DNA from: Euryarchaeota archaeon UBA605 | GTDB taxonomy: Archaea > Thermoplasmatota > Poseidoniia > Poseidoniales > Thalassarchaeaceae | Direction: 5' to 3' | Length of the DNA stretch: 32,139 bases | Assembly (NCBI GenBank): GCA_002504905.1 | Contig: DATY01000008.1 | Coordinates: forward strand, 13,285 to 45,423 | In this document: positions 7,039 through 14,461 of the stretch, in pieces | How positions within the stretch are numbered: the stretch's first letter is position 1 | Layout of the letters: each line of letters opens with the position of its first letter | Made by a program: the position numbers and the translations under genes | Notes under the pieces: model-generated | Databases searched by the model: none | Told to the model about the DNA's origin: nothing | Seen by the model: only the letters and a program-made list of their open reading frames with translations

Positions 7039-8724
7039 TCAGTTAGAAACAAAGGAATTTATAGCATCTGCAACCATTTCTAATAATGAATCACTTAAAG
7101 GTCCAATTCCGACAATTACTGTAAGAATTGCACAAATTGCTATTGCTAATCTTAGACTAAAGGCATCTTTGATGGATTTGCTGTCTTCAGGTTCCTCGAA
7201 GAACATGACTAAGCCAATTCTTAGATAATAAAACATTGAAAGTGCAGAATTTATTACAATTGCAAAAGCCAGCCAAAATACTGGTTCAACGCTAGATAAC
7301 CAATCGAGAACTGAAGTTGCATCTGAGGCTCCAGTACCAGCTGAAATATTCACTATACCATTAATCATCAAAAACTTTGATAGGAATCCAGACAATGGTG
7401 GTACTCCTGCCAATGATAACATAAACAAGAACATAGATCCAGCAACTATTGGTTCTCTACGAGCAAGCCCATGCAAATCTTCCAATTTATGACCTCTCTC
7501 TTCAGTCTCCAGAAGAGACAATACCAAGAATGCTCCAAACTTAAAAATTACAAGTACAGCGAGATGGAATACTATTGCAGTTAATACAAGTTCAATTGCT
7601 TCTTCTGAACCTAAACCGCTGCCGATAGCTGCTAAACCTGCTAGCATATATCCAGCATGTGATACGCTAGAGTAGGCCAACATTCTTTTCGGGTTAGTAC
7701 TTGTAAGAGCCGCTAAATTGCCCCATGTCATAGTTACAACTGCAATTACAGCGATTGTAATATACCAGAAAGCTTCACCTTCTGTAGGCATTGTAACAGA
7801 AACTAGTATTCTCATTAGAGCAACGAATCCCATAGCCTTCGAGGCAGTCGCCAATAAACCGGCAACAGGTGATGAAGCGCCTGAATAGGCATCAGGTGCT
7901 GCAAGATGGAAAGGTGCTGCACCTACTTTGAATCCGAATGCTACCAACATCAGACCCACAGCTATCCCTGCGAGAGGATCTATTGAAGATGATTCAGACC
8001 ATTTTATGGCCAATGCGTCTAATGAAAGATCACCGCTCCATAAGTATAGAAGTGACATGCCATAAATTCCTACGGCTGAAGCAACTGAACCCACAATGAA
8101 GTACTTCATTCCTGCTTCACCACCTACCTTACTTTCTTTGTGGAATGCAACAAGTATGTACGAAGATAAGGATGCCAACTCAATACAAACAAATAGCATA
8201 AATAGATGAGTTGCCATTGACATAAGACTCATACCAAGGCCAACCATAATCAAAATAATATGGAAATCTACTTGTCGACGATTATCAATCAAAGCATTAA
8301 TTTTCTTAGAAGAGAGGTTTTCACTATCATCATCATTTGGAGGCTTTACATTGGGCCTAGCAGGAATTCTATGAGTAGTAGCAATTGTTGCAAGAAGTAA
8401 GGCTGCTATGAATATTAGAGAAAATAGACGACTGAACTCAGTAACCTCTAGTGTATCGCCTATTTTTCCATATGAGTTCTGCATAAGTCCAAAGAATAGA
8501 GCAGAAATAAAGATGATTAATGAAACTTGATTAGGTAATTTAGGATTACTCGTACTTTTGAAGCGACTACCTCCGATAAACACTGGCACATGAATTCTAG
8601 TTAGAGGTATACGAAAACTTGCATTACCTAAATTAGGAATTAAAATTATTCCTATCAGTCCAAATAACATTATTAATTCGGGAATAACCAATTCGGCCTC
8701 GGAAGAAGAAATTGGAAGATTCAT
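7039..8724 (-). CDS. nuoN: Complex I proton-pumping subunit NuoN
   Basis: Antiporter-like membrane subunit N of respiratory complex I (561 residues, about 14 transmembrane helices). It shows the family signatures CIELASLSSYILVAF, where the Glu is the conserved helix-5 carboxylate, KVGAAPFHLAAPDAYSGASSPVAG, with the conserved helix-7 Lys, and MLAYSSVSHAGYMLAG. GVPPLSGFLSKF, further on, is also conserved. A hydrophilic loop rich in Pro, Asp and Ser (about residues 121-145) is longer than usual. The ATG at 8724 overlaps the nuoM stop by 4 bases (ATGA), with GGGGGT about 6 bases before it. It is the last gene of the nuo cluster, followed after 38 bases by aIF1A with no obvious terminator between them. 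Confidence 0.95.
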   Translation of the reverse strand: MNLPISSSEAELVIPELIMLFGLIGIILIPNLGNASFRIPLTRIHVPVFIGGSRFKSTSNPKLPNQVSLIIFISALFFGLMQNSYGKIGDTLEVTEFSRLFSLIFIAALLLATIATTHRIPARPNVKPPNDDDSENLSSKKINALIDNRRQVDFHIILIMVGLGMSLMSMATHLFMLFVCIELASLSSYILVAFHKESKVGGEAGMKYFIVGSVASAVGIYGMSLLYLWSGDLSLDALAIKWSESSSIDPLAGIAVGLMLVAFGFKVGAAPFHLAAPDAYSGASSPVAGLLATASKAMGFVALMRILVSVTMPTEGEAFWYITIAVIAVVTMTWGNLAALTSTNPKRMLAYSSVSHAGYMLAGLAAIGSGLGSEEAIELVLTAIVFHLAVLVIFKFGAFLVLSLLETEERGHKLEDLHGLARREPIVAGSMFLFMLSLAGVPPLSGFLSKFLMINGIVNISAGTGASDATSVLDWLSSVEPVFWLAFAIVINSALSMFYYLRIGLVMFFEEPEDSKSIKDAFSLRLAIAICAILTVIVGIGPLSDSLLEMVADAINSFVSN

Positions 8725-10319
8725 GGCGTGACCCCCTGTTCAATTAAATGATTGAGCAATACTTCCTGAACAAATCCAGAAGACCAGTCTGACATCATAT
8801 CAAAGAATATGAATGGGAAAATACCGAAAGCGATAGTTAGAATCCCTAAAATGAACATACTGGTATTTTCATTCCAAGTAATATCTCTAGGTTCTTCACC
8901 ATGTAATGAGTCTGGAAGTATACCATGATGTCTGTCATTTGATTCAAAAATAGTCTTTTGCATAGAGGTCAGATAGTAGACTGCTGTAATAATTAGTGTC
9001 AATGCTGGAAGAATTACTAGCCAGCCAAAACTCATCCAGAAAGCAATCATAATCGCTACTTCTGCGACGAAACCTGCCAATAATGGCAAGCCCAAACTAC
9101 CCATCCAACCTAGCATCATATGGGCTGCTAAATATGGAGAGTGATGCGCAATACCTCTCATAGATCCTATTTCCAAAGTATGATAATGATGTTTGAAAGC
9201 GCCTGCAACTGCGAATAATAGGGGACTAATTATACCATGTGCAAACATCATGAACAACGCTCCAGCTATACCCAATGGTTGCATTGTTGCGATTCCTAAG
9301 AATATCAATCCCATATGTGACACAGATGAATAAGCGACCATGCGCTTCAAGTTGGTTTGTCCCATACATACCCATGCACCATAAACTAAACTCGCCATAC
9401 CAAGAATAATCAAAATAGGAGTGAAAACAACTGTAGATTCAGGGAAAAGTGATACTGAAACTCTCAAGAAACCATATGCTCCCATTTTTAGCATTACACC
9501 TGCTAATAACATTGAGCCTGCAGTTGGTGCCTGAACATGAGCATCTGGGAGCCAAGTATGTACTGGTACACTAGGCATCTTTGTTGCAAATCCAATTAAT
9601 AATAAAATCCAAACTAGATGTCTGAGTCCCTCGGACTGAATCATTTCACTATCCATCTCAATTAAACTAAAATGGTGACCTGTTAAGGTTCCAGATACTC
9701 CAGAAACATATCCTGTGTGGAAATACATAACTAAAATTCCAATTAGCATTATTACGCTGGCAGTGAACGTATAAATGAAGAACTTCATGGAAGCATATTT
9801 TCTATCTTCACCACCCCAAACCAATATCAGGAAGAACATTGGTATCAATGTCATTTCCCAGAATATATAGAACACAAATAAATCAAGAACTACAAATACA
9901 CCGAGTAGAGCACCTTCCATAACAAGGATCAATGGATGGAAAATATGTCCTTCTTTGGCATCCCACTCTACTAACATAGATAGGGGAATTAATAGAGCAG
10001 TCAACCAAACCATAGGTAGTGAAAGTGCATCAACACCGACAATCCAAGATACACCAATTGAAGAGATGAGGGTTACAGGTTCATCATTCATTAATTCATA
10101 CTCACCCATATTGATATCTAACCAATCGATACCACCGAAAGTTGTGAATGAAAGGTAGGTTGCGAATGCAAATAGTGCCATTGAAACTCCAAAACTAACA
10201 TTTCGAGAAAACTTACGAACAGAAGAAGCTAGGTTTCCAGGCAATAATTGAGGTAATACTAGTAATATCAAACCGACTCCAATAGGAGTTAATGTCAGAA
10301 TTGTCAAAGGATCACTCAG
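8721..10319 (-). CDS. nuoM: Complex I proton-pumping subunit NuoM, probable CTG start
   Basis: Antiporter-like membrane subunit M (about 532 residues, 14 or so helices). It has FWEMTLIPMFFLI with the essential Glu (about residue 155), TKMPSVPVHTWLPDAHVQAPTAGS with the pumping Lys (about 247), and MVAYSSVSHMGLIFLG. No in-frame ATG exists near the N-terminus. The start is placed at a CTG at 10319 because GGGGGTGAG lies four bases before it and the CTG overlaps the nuoL stop (CTGA), copying the ATGA coupling used elsewhere in this cluster. Alternatives are TTG at 10352 (36-base overlap with nuoL) and TTG at 10307. The function is secure whatever the start. Confidence 0.94.
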   Translation of the reverse strand: MSDPLTILTLTPIGVGLILLVLPQLLPGNLASSVRKFSRNVSFGVSMALFAFATYLSFTTFGGIDWLDINMGEYELMNDEPVTLISSIGVSWIVGVDALSLPMVWLTALLIPLSMLVEWDAKEGHIFHPLILVMEGALLGVFVVLDLFVFYIFWEMTLIPMFFLILVWGGEDRKYASMKFFIYTFTASVIMLIGILVMYFHTGYVSGVSGTLTGHHFSLIEMDSEMIQSEGLRHLVWILLLIGFATKMPSVPVHTWLPDAHVQAPTAGSMLLAGVMLKMGAYGFLRVSVSLFPESTVVFTPILIILGMASLVYGAWVCMGQTNLKRMVAYSSVSHMGLIFLGIATMQPLGIAGALFMMFAHGIISPLLFAVAGAFKHHYHTLEIGSMRGIAHHSPYLAAHMMLGWMGSLGLPLLAGFVAEVAIMIAFWMSFGWLVILPALTLIITAVYYLTSMQKTIFESNDRHHGILPDSLHGEEPRDITWNENTSMFILGILTIAFGIFPFIFFDMMSDWSSGFVQEVLLNHLIEQGVTP

Positions 10320-12619
10320 AAACTCACCCCCATTAATAATACGAATATACAAAGAGCTCCTATGGTTGCCATTAAGATATAGTCCCCAGCGCTTCCTGTT
10401 GTAAACTTGCGAATCTCAAATGAACCTAGTACTGATTTTGATTCTATTTGTTTAATGATACCATCAATAATATTTCTATCAAACCAAGCAGTAAAATCAG
10501 CAAATGGAATTACAGTACGTTCTAGCACCCCTTCATACAAATCATCGAAATAAAGTCTTTTATCAAGGGCTTCAGATAGTTGTGAATCTGCTAACCATGA
10601 AACATCTTGTTTTCCAAACTTTCCTGAAAGATTTACTAACCATCCAACAAAGAAATTGGCCTTCTCACCTTCTTTGAGACTACCGCCGTGAACTCTGGAA
10701 GCCATGACTGGACCTATGACAAATGAAAGGAAAATTGTAACCCAACCTACGATACGAAGTTTCGTATCTTCAGGTAAGAATGCATGTTCTAATTCATAGA
10801 TAATTTGTTCGGATAATGTTTCTAGGTCAGAAGTAAAAGAAAGATTATCCGATTTATTTGAGAGGAAGTCAACTATTCCTAAAACTGCCAATACAAAGCC
10901 ACCTATAGCTGTAATAAATGTAAGAATAATTAGTGGTTCCTTAATCCATGGAGTCGATTCATGGACATGATCGACAACTTCATTTTTAGGTTCTCCAGCA
11001 AAAGTCATGAACCACATTCTAGACATATAGAATCCAGTCATTCCAGCAGTTGCAAGAATTAGTAATGCGGGACCAAGCATCAACGTTTCACCATGGAAAT
11101 ATGCTGACCAGGTTTTTGCAATAATCCCCTCTTTAGACCAGAATCCTCCAATCAAAGGTATTCCAATTATTGACATTGAGCCAAACATCATTGCTGTTGC
11201 TGTAACCGGCAATTTTGAAGCAAGTCCTCCCATATTTCTCATATCTTGAGGATCAAAATCATGATCTCCATGGTCTGAACCATGATGAATATGATCATGT
11301 GCATGATGAACTTCATGGATTACTGAGCCACTCGCCATGAATAGCATACCTTTTGCCATTGCGTGATTGAAAAGATGGAACAGAGACGCTCCAAGAACAA
11401 AATATCCTGCATAATATTCGTCGATATTTAGGAAATAAAGTGCTGAACCTAATCCTGTAAAAATATACGCTAATTGAGACATCGTAGAATATGCTAGAAC
11501 TTTCTTAATATCATTCTGAACAAAGGCAATGGATGCTGCCATGAATGCAGTAATACCTCCTATCCAGGCTACAATAAGTCCGAAGTCTTCCAATCCTGAA
11601 ACTCCATGATGGTGGACGTCTACAAATGGCATTAATCTTGCAACTAAGTATAATCCAGCATTAACCATTGTTGCTGCATGAATTAATGCAGATACAGGAG
11701 TTGGCCCTTCCATAGCATCGGGCAACCATACGTGTAATGGGAATTGAGCACTTTTACCAACTGCCCCTATAAATAACATCATCAATGCCCAAAATAACTC
11801 TCCAGAATCAACTAAAGCTCCACCAACACCTGTCGTAGGATCATCAAAGACAACTGCAAAGTCTAGAGAACCATATATGTCATATAGGATCAATAATCCT
11901 ACCATCAAAAATACATCGCCAACTCTTGTTGTCAAGAAGGCCTTCTTAGCTGCATAAGCCGCACTTTCTTTCCAATAGTAGAATCCTATCAATAAATAGG
12001 AGCATAGTCCCATTACTTCCCAGAAGATGAATAGCCAGAGGAAGTTGTCTGCAAGTACCATACCAAACATTCCAAGACTGAATAACACGAACTCAGCAAA
12101 AAAACGATGATTACTATCCTCATTTATGGGATCAGTTGTCATGTAACCAATAGCAAACCAGCAAATCAGGAAACACAAGAAAGTTGCTACAAACAAAAGC
12201 ATCAATGTCAAAGAGTCAACCCAAACACCGACTCCAAGTACTCTATTTTGAGCCATAGTGTAATCTGATTGAAGAATATCAAAAGAAATCCATTCTAACC
12301 AACTTGTTACATCACTATTATTGATATTTGCATTACCAATCAAATAATCATATATAATCCAAATTGTAGTTGATAAAGATACTAATAGTGCAGCTAAAGC
12401 TAGTATTCCTCCTTCCTTAAATTTATTTTTCCAAGTTTCATTTTTGTTGTAAACCTGTCCGGTAATTAGAATAATTGGAAAAGCAATGAAGGGGGCTACT
12501 ACAATCATCCAAGCAAAATCAGTAGAAGAATTTCCATCTTGAATTGCTAGGTAAGGAACTATTGCTAAAAACGGTATTAATGGTAGAAGAAGACTATATT
12601 CATTTTTTGTTTCACCCAT
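10316..12619 (-). CDS. nuoL: Complex I proton-pumping subunit NuoL, with histidine-rich loop
   Basis: Largest antiporter-like subunit (767 residues), with the long lateral-helix C-terminus expected of NuoL. Conserved elements are LFIFWEVMGLCSYLLIGF (helix-5 Glu), GKSAQFPLHVWLPDAMEGPTPVSAL (helix-7 Lys and His), and VLAYSTMSQLAYIFTG. About residues 434-453 form a His/Asp-rich insertion just before the conserved DMRNMGGL motif, containing VHHAHDHIHHGSDHGDHD. Ordinary NuoL has only a few residues here. The ATG at 12619 is preferred because AGGTGA lies 6 bases before it; a GTG at 12628 is the alternative. It follows nuoK by 10 bases. Between the lateral helix and the last membrane helix are charged segments around residues 640-740. 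Confidence 0.95.
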   Translation of the reverse strand: MGETKNEYSLLLPLIPFLAIVPYLAIQDGNSSTDFAWMIVVAPFIAFPIILITGQVYNKNETWKNKFKEGGILALAALLVSLSTTIWIIYDYLIGNANINNSDVTSWLEWISFDILQSDYTMAQNRVLGVGVWVDSLTLMLLFVATFLCFLICWFAIGYMTTDPINEDSNHRFFAEFVLFSLGMFGMVLADNFLWLFIFWEVMGLCSYLLIGFYYWKESAAYAAKKAFLTTRVGDVFLMVGLLILYDIYGSLDFAVVFDDPTTGVGGALVDSGELFWALMMLFIGAVGKSAQFPLHVWLPDAMEGPTPVSALIHAATMVNAGLYLVARLMPFVDVHHHGVSGLEDFGLIVAWIGGITAFMAASIAFVQNDIKKVLAYSTMSQLAYIFTGLGSALYFLNIDEYYAGYFVLGASLFHLFNHAMAKGMLFMASGSVIHEVHHAHDHIHHGSDHGDHDFDPQDMRNMGGLASKLPVTATAMMFGSMSIIGIPLIGGFWSKEGIIAKTWSAYFHGETLMLGPALLILATAGMTGFYMSRMWFMTFAGEPKNEVVDHVHESTPWIKEPLIILTFITAIGGFVLAVLGIVDFLSNKSDNLSFTSDLETLSEQIIYELEHAFLPEDTKLRIVGWVTIFLSFVIGPVMASRVHGGSLKEGEKANFFVGWLVNLSGKFGKQDVSWLADSQLSEALDKRLYFDDLYEGVLERTVIPFADFTAWFDRNIIDGIIKQIESKSVLGSFEIRKFTTGSAGDYILMATIGALCIFVLLMGVSF

Positions 12620-12629
12620 CAAAATCACC

Positions 12630-12932
12630 TTAGTTCCTCAGAATATTAGCTTCATCAAGAGATATCGTCTCCTGTGTGCTGTATAAAGATAATAAAATTG
12701 CCAAACCAATTGCAACTTCTGCCGCGGCAATTGCTATTGCTATCGCAGTAAATACCCAACCGTTCACATCTCCATAATGGGATGCCCCTGCCACAAAGTT
12801 CAGATTTGCAGCATTCAACATAACTTCGATACACATCAAAACAATAATCGAATTTTTCCTTGTGAAGGCTCCTAGAAGGCCTATACCAAATAGGATTACT
12901 CCCAATCCAGCAATCCAACTAGGATCAATCAT
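12630..12932 (-). CDS. nuoK: Complex I subunit NuoK
   Basis: Small membrane subunit (100 residues, three helices) with the two conserved buried glutamates at exactly the standard positions, E36 in MCIEVMLN and E72 in AIAAAEVAIGLAI. These form part of the proton-translocating E-channel. Length equals the family norm. The ATG at 12932 overlaps the stop of the upstream nuoJ C-half gene by 4 bases (ATGA) and has GGAGGA 9 bases before it. An upstream in-frame start at 12956 would add eight non-conserved residues and overlap more, so it is rejected. Confidence 0.95.
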   Translation of the reverse strand: MIDPSWIAGLGVILFGIGLLGAFTRKNSIIVLMCIEVMLNAANLNFVAGASHYGDVNGWVFTAIAIAIAAAEVAIGLAILLSLYSTQETISLDEANILRN

Positions 12933-13201
12933 GATTCTTCTCCTCCCATATCCCAAATCAGATTAATTAGTCTTTCATCACGAACGAGATAAGATGCACC
13001 TACCATAGCCATAGCTAATAGAGCACCTAGAATTACTGTAGCAATAGCCCACTCATCTCCATAAAGAGAAAGTGCAAAATCGACTGTTGAAGGAGGATTA
13101 GATGAAGAAACTGCCCACATTGAATGAGACATTACTTCATTTAGCATCACTAAAATGAATGCAAAAAGACCCAACTTAGTAAATGCTGAAAGTGCTTTCA
13201 T
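12929..13201 (-). CDS. nuoJ: Complex I subunit NuoJ, C-terminal half as a separate protein
   Basis: A 90-residue protein with two transmembrane segments (about 8-30 and 53-72), matching the C-terminal two helices of NuoJ by position in the operon and by the TVILGALLAMAMVGASYLVRDE segment at its end. The preceding gene supplies the first three helices, so NuoJ is split into two polypeptides. The ATG at 13201 overlaps the preceding stop (AATGA) and has GGTGA 6 bases before it, so this is a real start codon rather than a recent frameshift. Split nuoJ/fpoJ genes are known in some euryarchaeal complex I operons, for example the J1-J pair of Methanosarcina fpo. Sequence similarity for this half is weak, so the identification leans on context. 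Confidence 0.82.
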   Translation of the reverse strand: MKALSAFTKLGLFAFILVMLNEVMSHSMWAVSSSNPPSTVDFALSLYGDEWAIATVILGALLAMAMVGASYLVRDERLINLIWDMGGEES

Positions 13202-13467
13202 TGAATGTCACCTTCTTGTATTTGTCGACGAGTAAGCATTACACCAAATTGAACCACGAGCATAACAGAACCAAGATATACTAGAATCTGTATTGCTGCT
13301 AGCATTTCTGCAGACGCCATTACCATTACTCCAGCAACTGCTAGAAATGTGAGCATTAGTGATAAAAGAGAATGAGCTACCCTTCTGGCATAAACACAGC
13401 CTAGAGCCCCTATAATGGCGGCAGAAGAAAGAATAATGAATACAATCGCTTCAAAATCTATTGCCAT
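13198..13467 (-). CDS. nuoJ: Complex I subunit NuoJ, N-terminal half as a separate protein
   Basis: An 89-residue protein with three transmembrane segments. It contains QILVYLGSVMLVVQFGVML, the family's third helix with the conserved Tyr and the pi-bulge Gly region that gates proton transfer, followed by a short polar tail where an intact NuoJ would continue. The ATG at 13467 is preferred with GGAGG upstream; a GTG at 13476 overlaps the nuoI stop and sits too close to that ribosome binding site. It is coupled to the C-half gene by a 4-base overlap. Both halves have intact ribosome binding sites, so the split looks functional and stable. Confidence 0.9.
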   Translation of the reverse strand: MAIDFEAIVFIILSSAAIIGALGCVYARRVAHSLLSLMLTFLAVAGVMVMASAEMLAAIQILVYLGSVMLVVQFGVMLTRRQIQEGDIQ

Positions 13468-13472
13468 AAAAA

Positions 13473-14450
13473 TCACGCCTCCGATTTAGCAGCTGCAGCA
13501 GCCTTAGCAGCCTTCTTTTCTCTCTTAGTTTTCTCTTTCTGAGCCCTTTTAGCTAATTCCATATCTACTCTTTCTTGATGTACTACAGGAAGTAATCTAG
13601 TCCGATCTGCATCGAACCAAAGATCTTCTCTAGTATATCCAGACATTCCATCATATTCATTTGACATAAAGAATGACTCGAAAGGACATGCTTCTGCGCA
13701 CAATCCACAGAACATACATCTCCCGATATCAATTCTTCCTGAAACAATATCAACTTCTGCTGGTTTCAGGGAGGACATGGATACTGACTCAATACCAGAA
13801 CCATCTTGCCATCGAACTGTTGCTTTGTCTCCAGTAATATCTATGACTTCTGCAAAATCATATTGTTGTGGAGGAGCAGTATGTTCATGCATTAAATCAA
13901 AGTTCTCAATCTCCTCAAAGGTTTCTTTCCTTCTAGCTGCCAGACCACCAGACTCTATTTCACTCCCAAGACCGTGCCATTCGTCTCCTTCATCAGTTGT
14001 ATCCAGGACATTCACTCTGGTTTCTGAAGTCATATGAAGGCAGTCATTAGGGCAAGCTCTCACACATGCCTTACAAGCAGTACAAGTTTCCCAAACAATT
14101 CCAATTCTTCCGTTATAATTTCCAGGGACGAAAAGCCAAGGTTCCATATCCTCGAGTCTTTCATACGGATACATGATTGTAACTGGTCTTTCTAGAAAAG
14201 GAAGAGCCGGGGATGATTCCCTATCTGCAGCATATACTTGTCCGGAAGAAGGATGATTTTCACCGATTCTTTCCAAGGTAAAATCATCGGTCAGATTTGC
14301 CTTCTGTCCATGATAATTATTTTTCAAAAATTTTGCTTTACCGATATATGGTACAGTCCTAAGTGCTGTCTTCAAAGTAATCCACATAGGTTTGATAACT
14401 AAATTTCTAAAATTTGGTGTTGCGTGTGGGTGTCCTGTATTATAATCCAT
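13473..14450 (-). CDS. nuoI: Complex I 2x[4Fe-4S] ferredoxin-like subunit NuoI, with large insertion
   Basis: Peripheral electron-transfer subunit carrying clusters N6a and N6b. Ligand motifs are C123-x2-C126-x2-C129-x3-C133-P and C245-x2-C248-x2-C251-x3-C255-P. The two motifs are 111 residues apart, whereas ordinary NuoI has about 30, so roughly 80 extra residues (about 145-235) sit between them. The insertion has an acidic first half and then a beta-rich stretch (FAEVIDITGDKATVRW to SLKPAEV) that looks like a small SH3/Tudor-like barrel; that reading is inference. The tail (300-325) is rich in Lys and Ala. Total 325 residues against a usual 140-220. The ATG at 14450 has GGAGGTGA 5 bases before it. 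It lies between nuoH and nuoJ as in other archaeal clusters. Confidence 0.94.
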   Translation of the reverse strand: MDYNTGHPHATPNFRNLVIKPMWITLKTALRTVPYIGKAKFLKNNYHGQKANLTDDFTLERIGENHPSSGQVYAADRESSPALPFLERPVTIMYPYERLEDMEPWLFVPGNYNGRIGIVWETCTACKACVRACPNDCLHMTSETRVNVLDTTDEGDEWHGLGSEIESGGLAARRKETFEEIENFDLMHEHTAPPQQYDFAEVIDITGDKATVRWQDGSGIESVSMSSLKPAEVDIVSGRIDIGRCMFCGLCAEACPFESFFMSNEYDGMSGYTREDLWFDADRTRLLPVVHQERVDMELAKRAQKEKTKREKKAAKAAAAAKSEA

Positions 14451-14461
14451 TATTTCACCTC

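Noticed and set aside
12655..12918. Open frame of 87 codons overlapping nuoK
   Set aside because: Cys/Arg-rich shadow frame of nuoK with no family features.
12929..13467. Frameshift error splitting nuoJ
   Set aside because: Each half has its own start codon and ribosome binding site in the right place, and split J genes are known in archaea.
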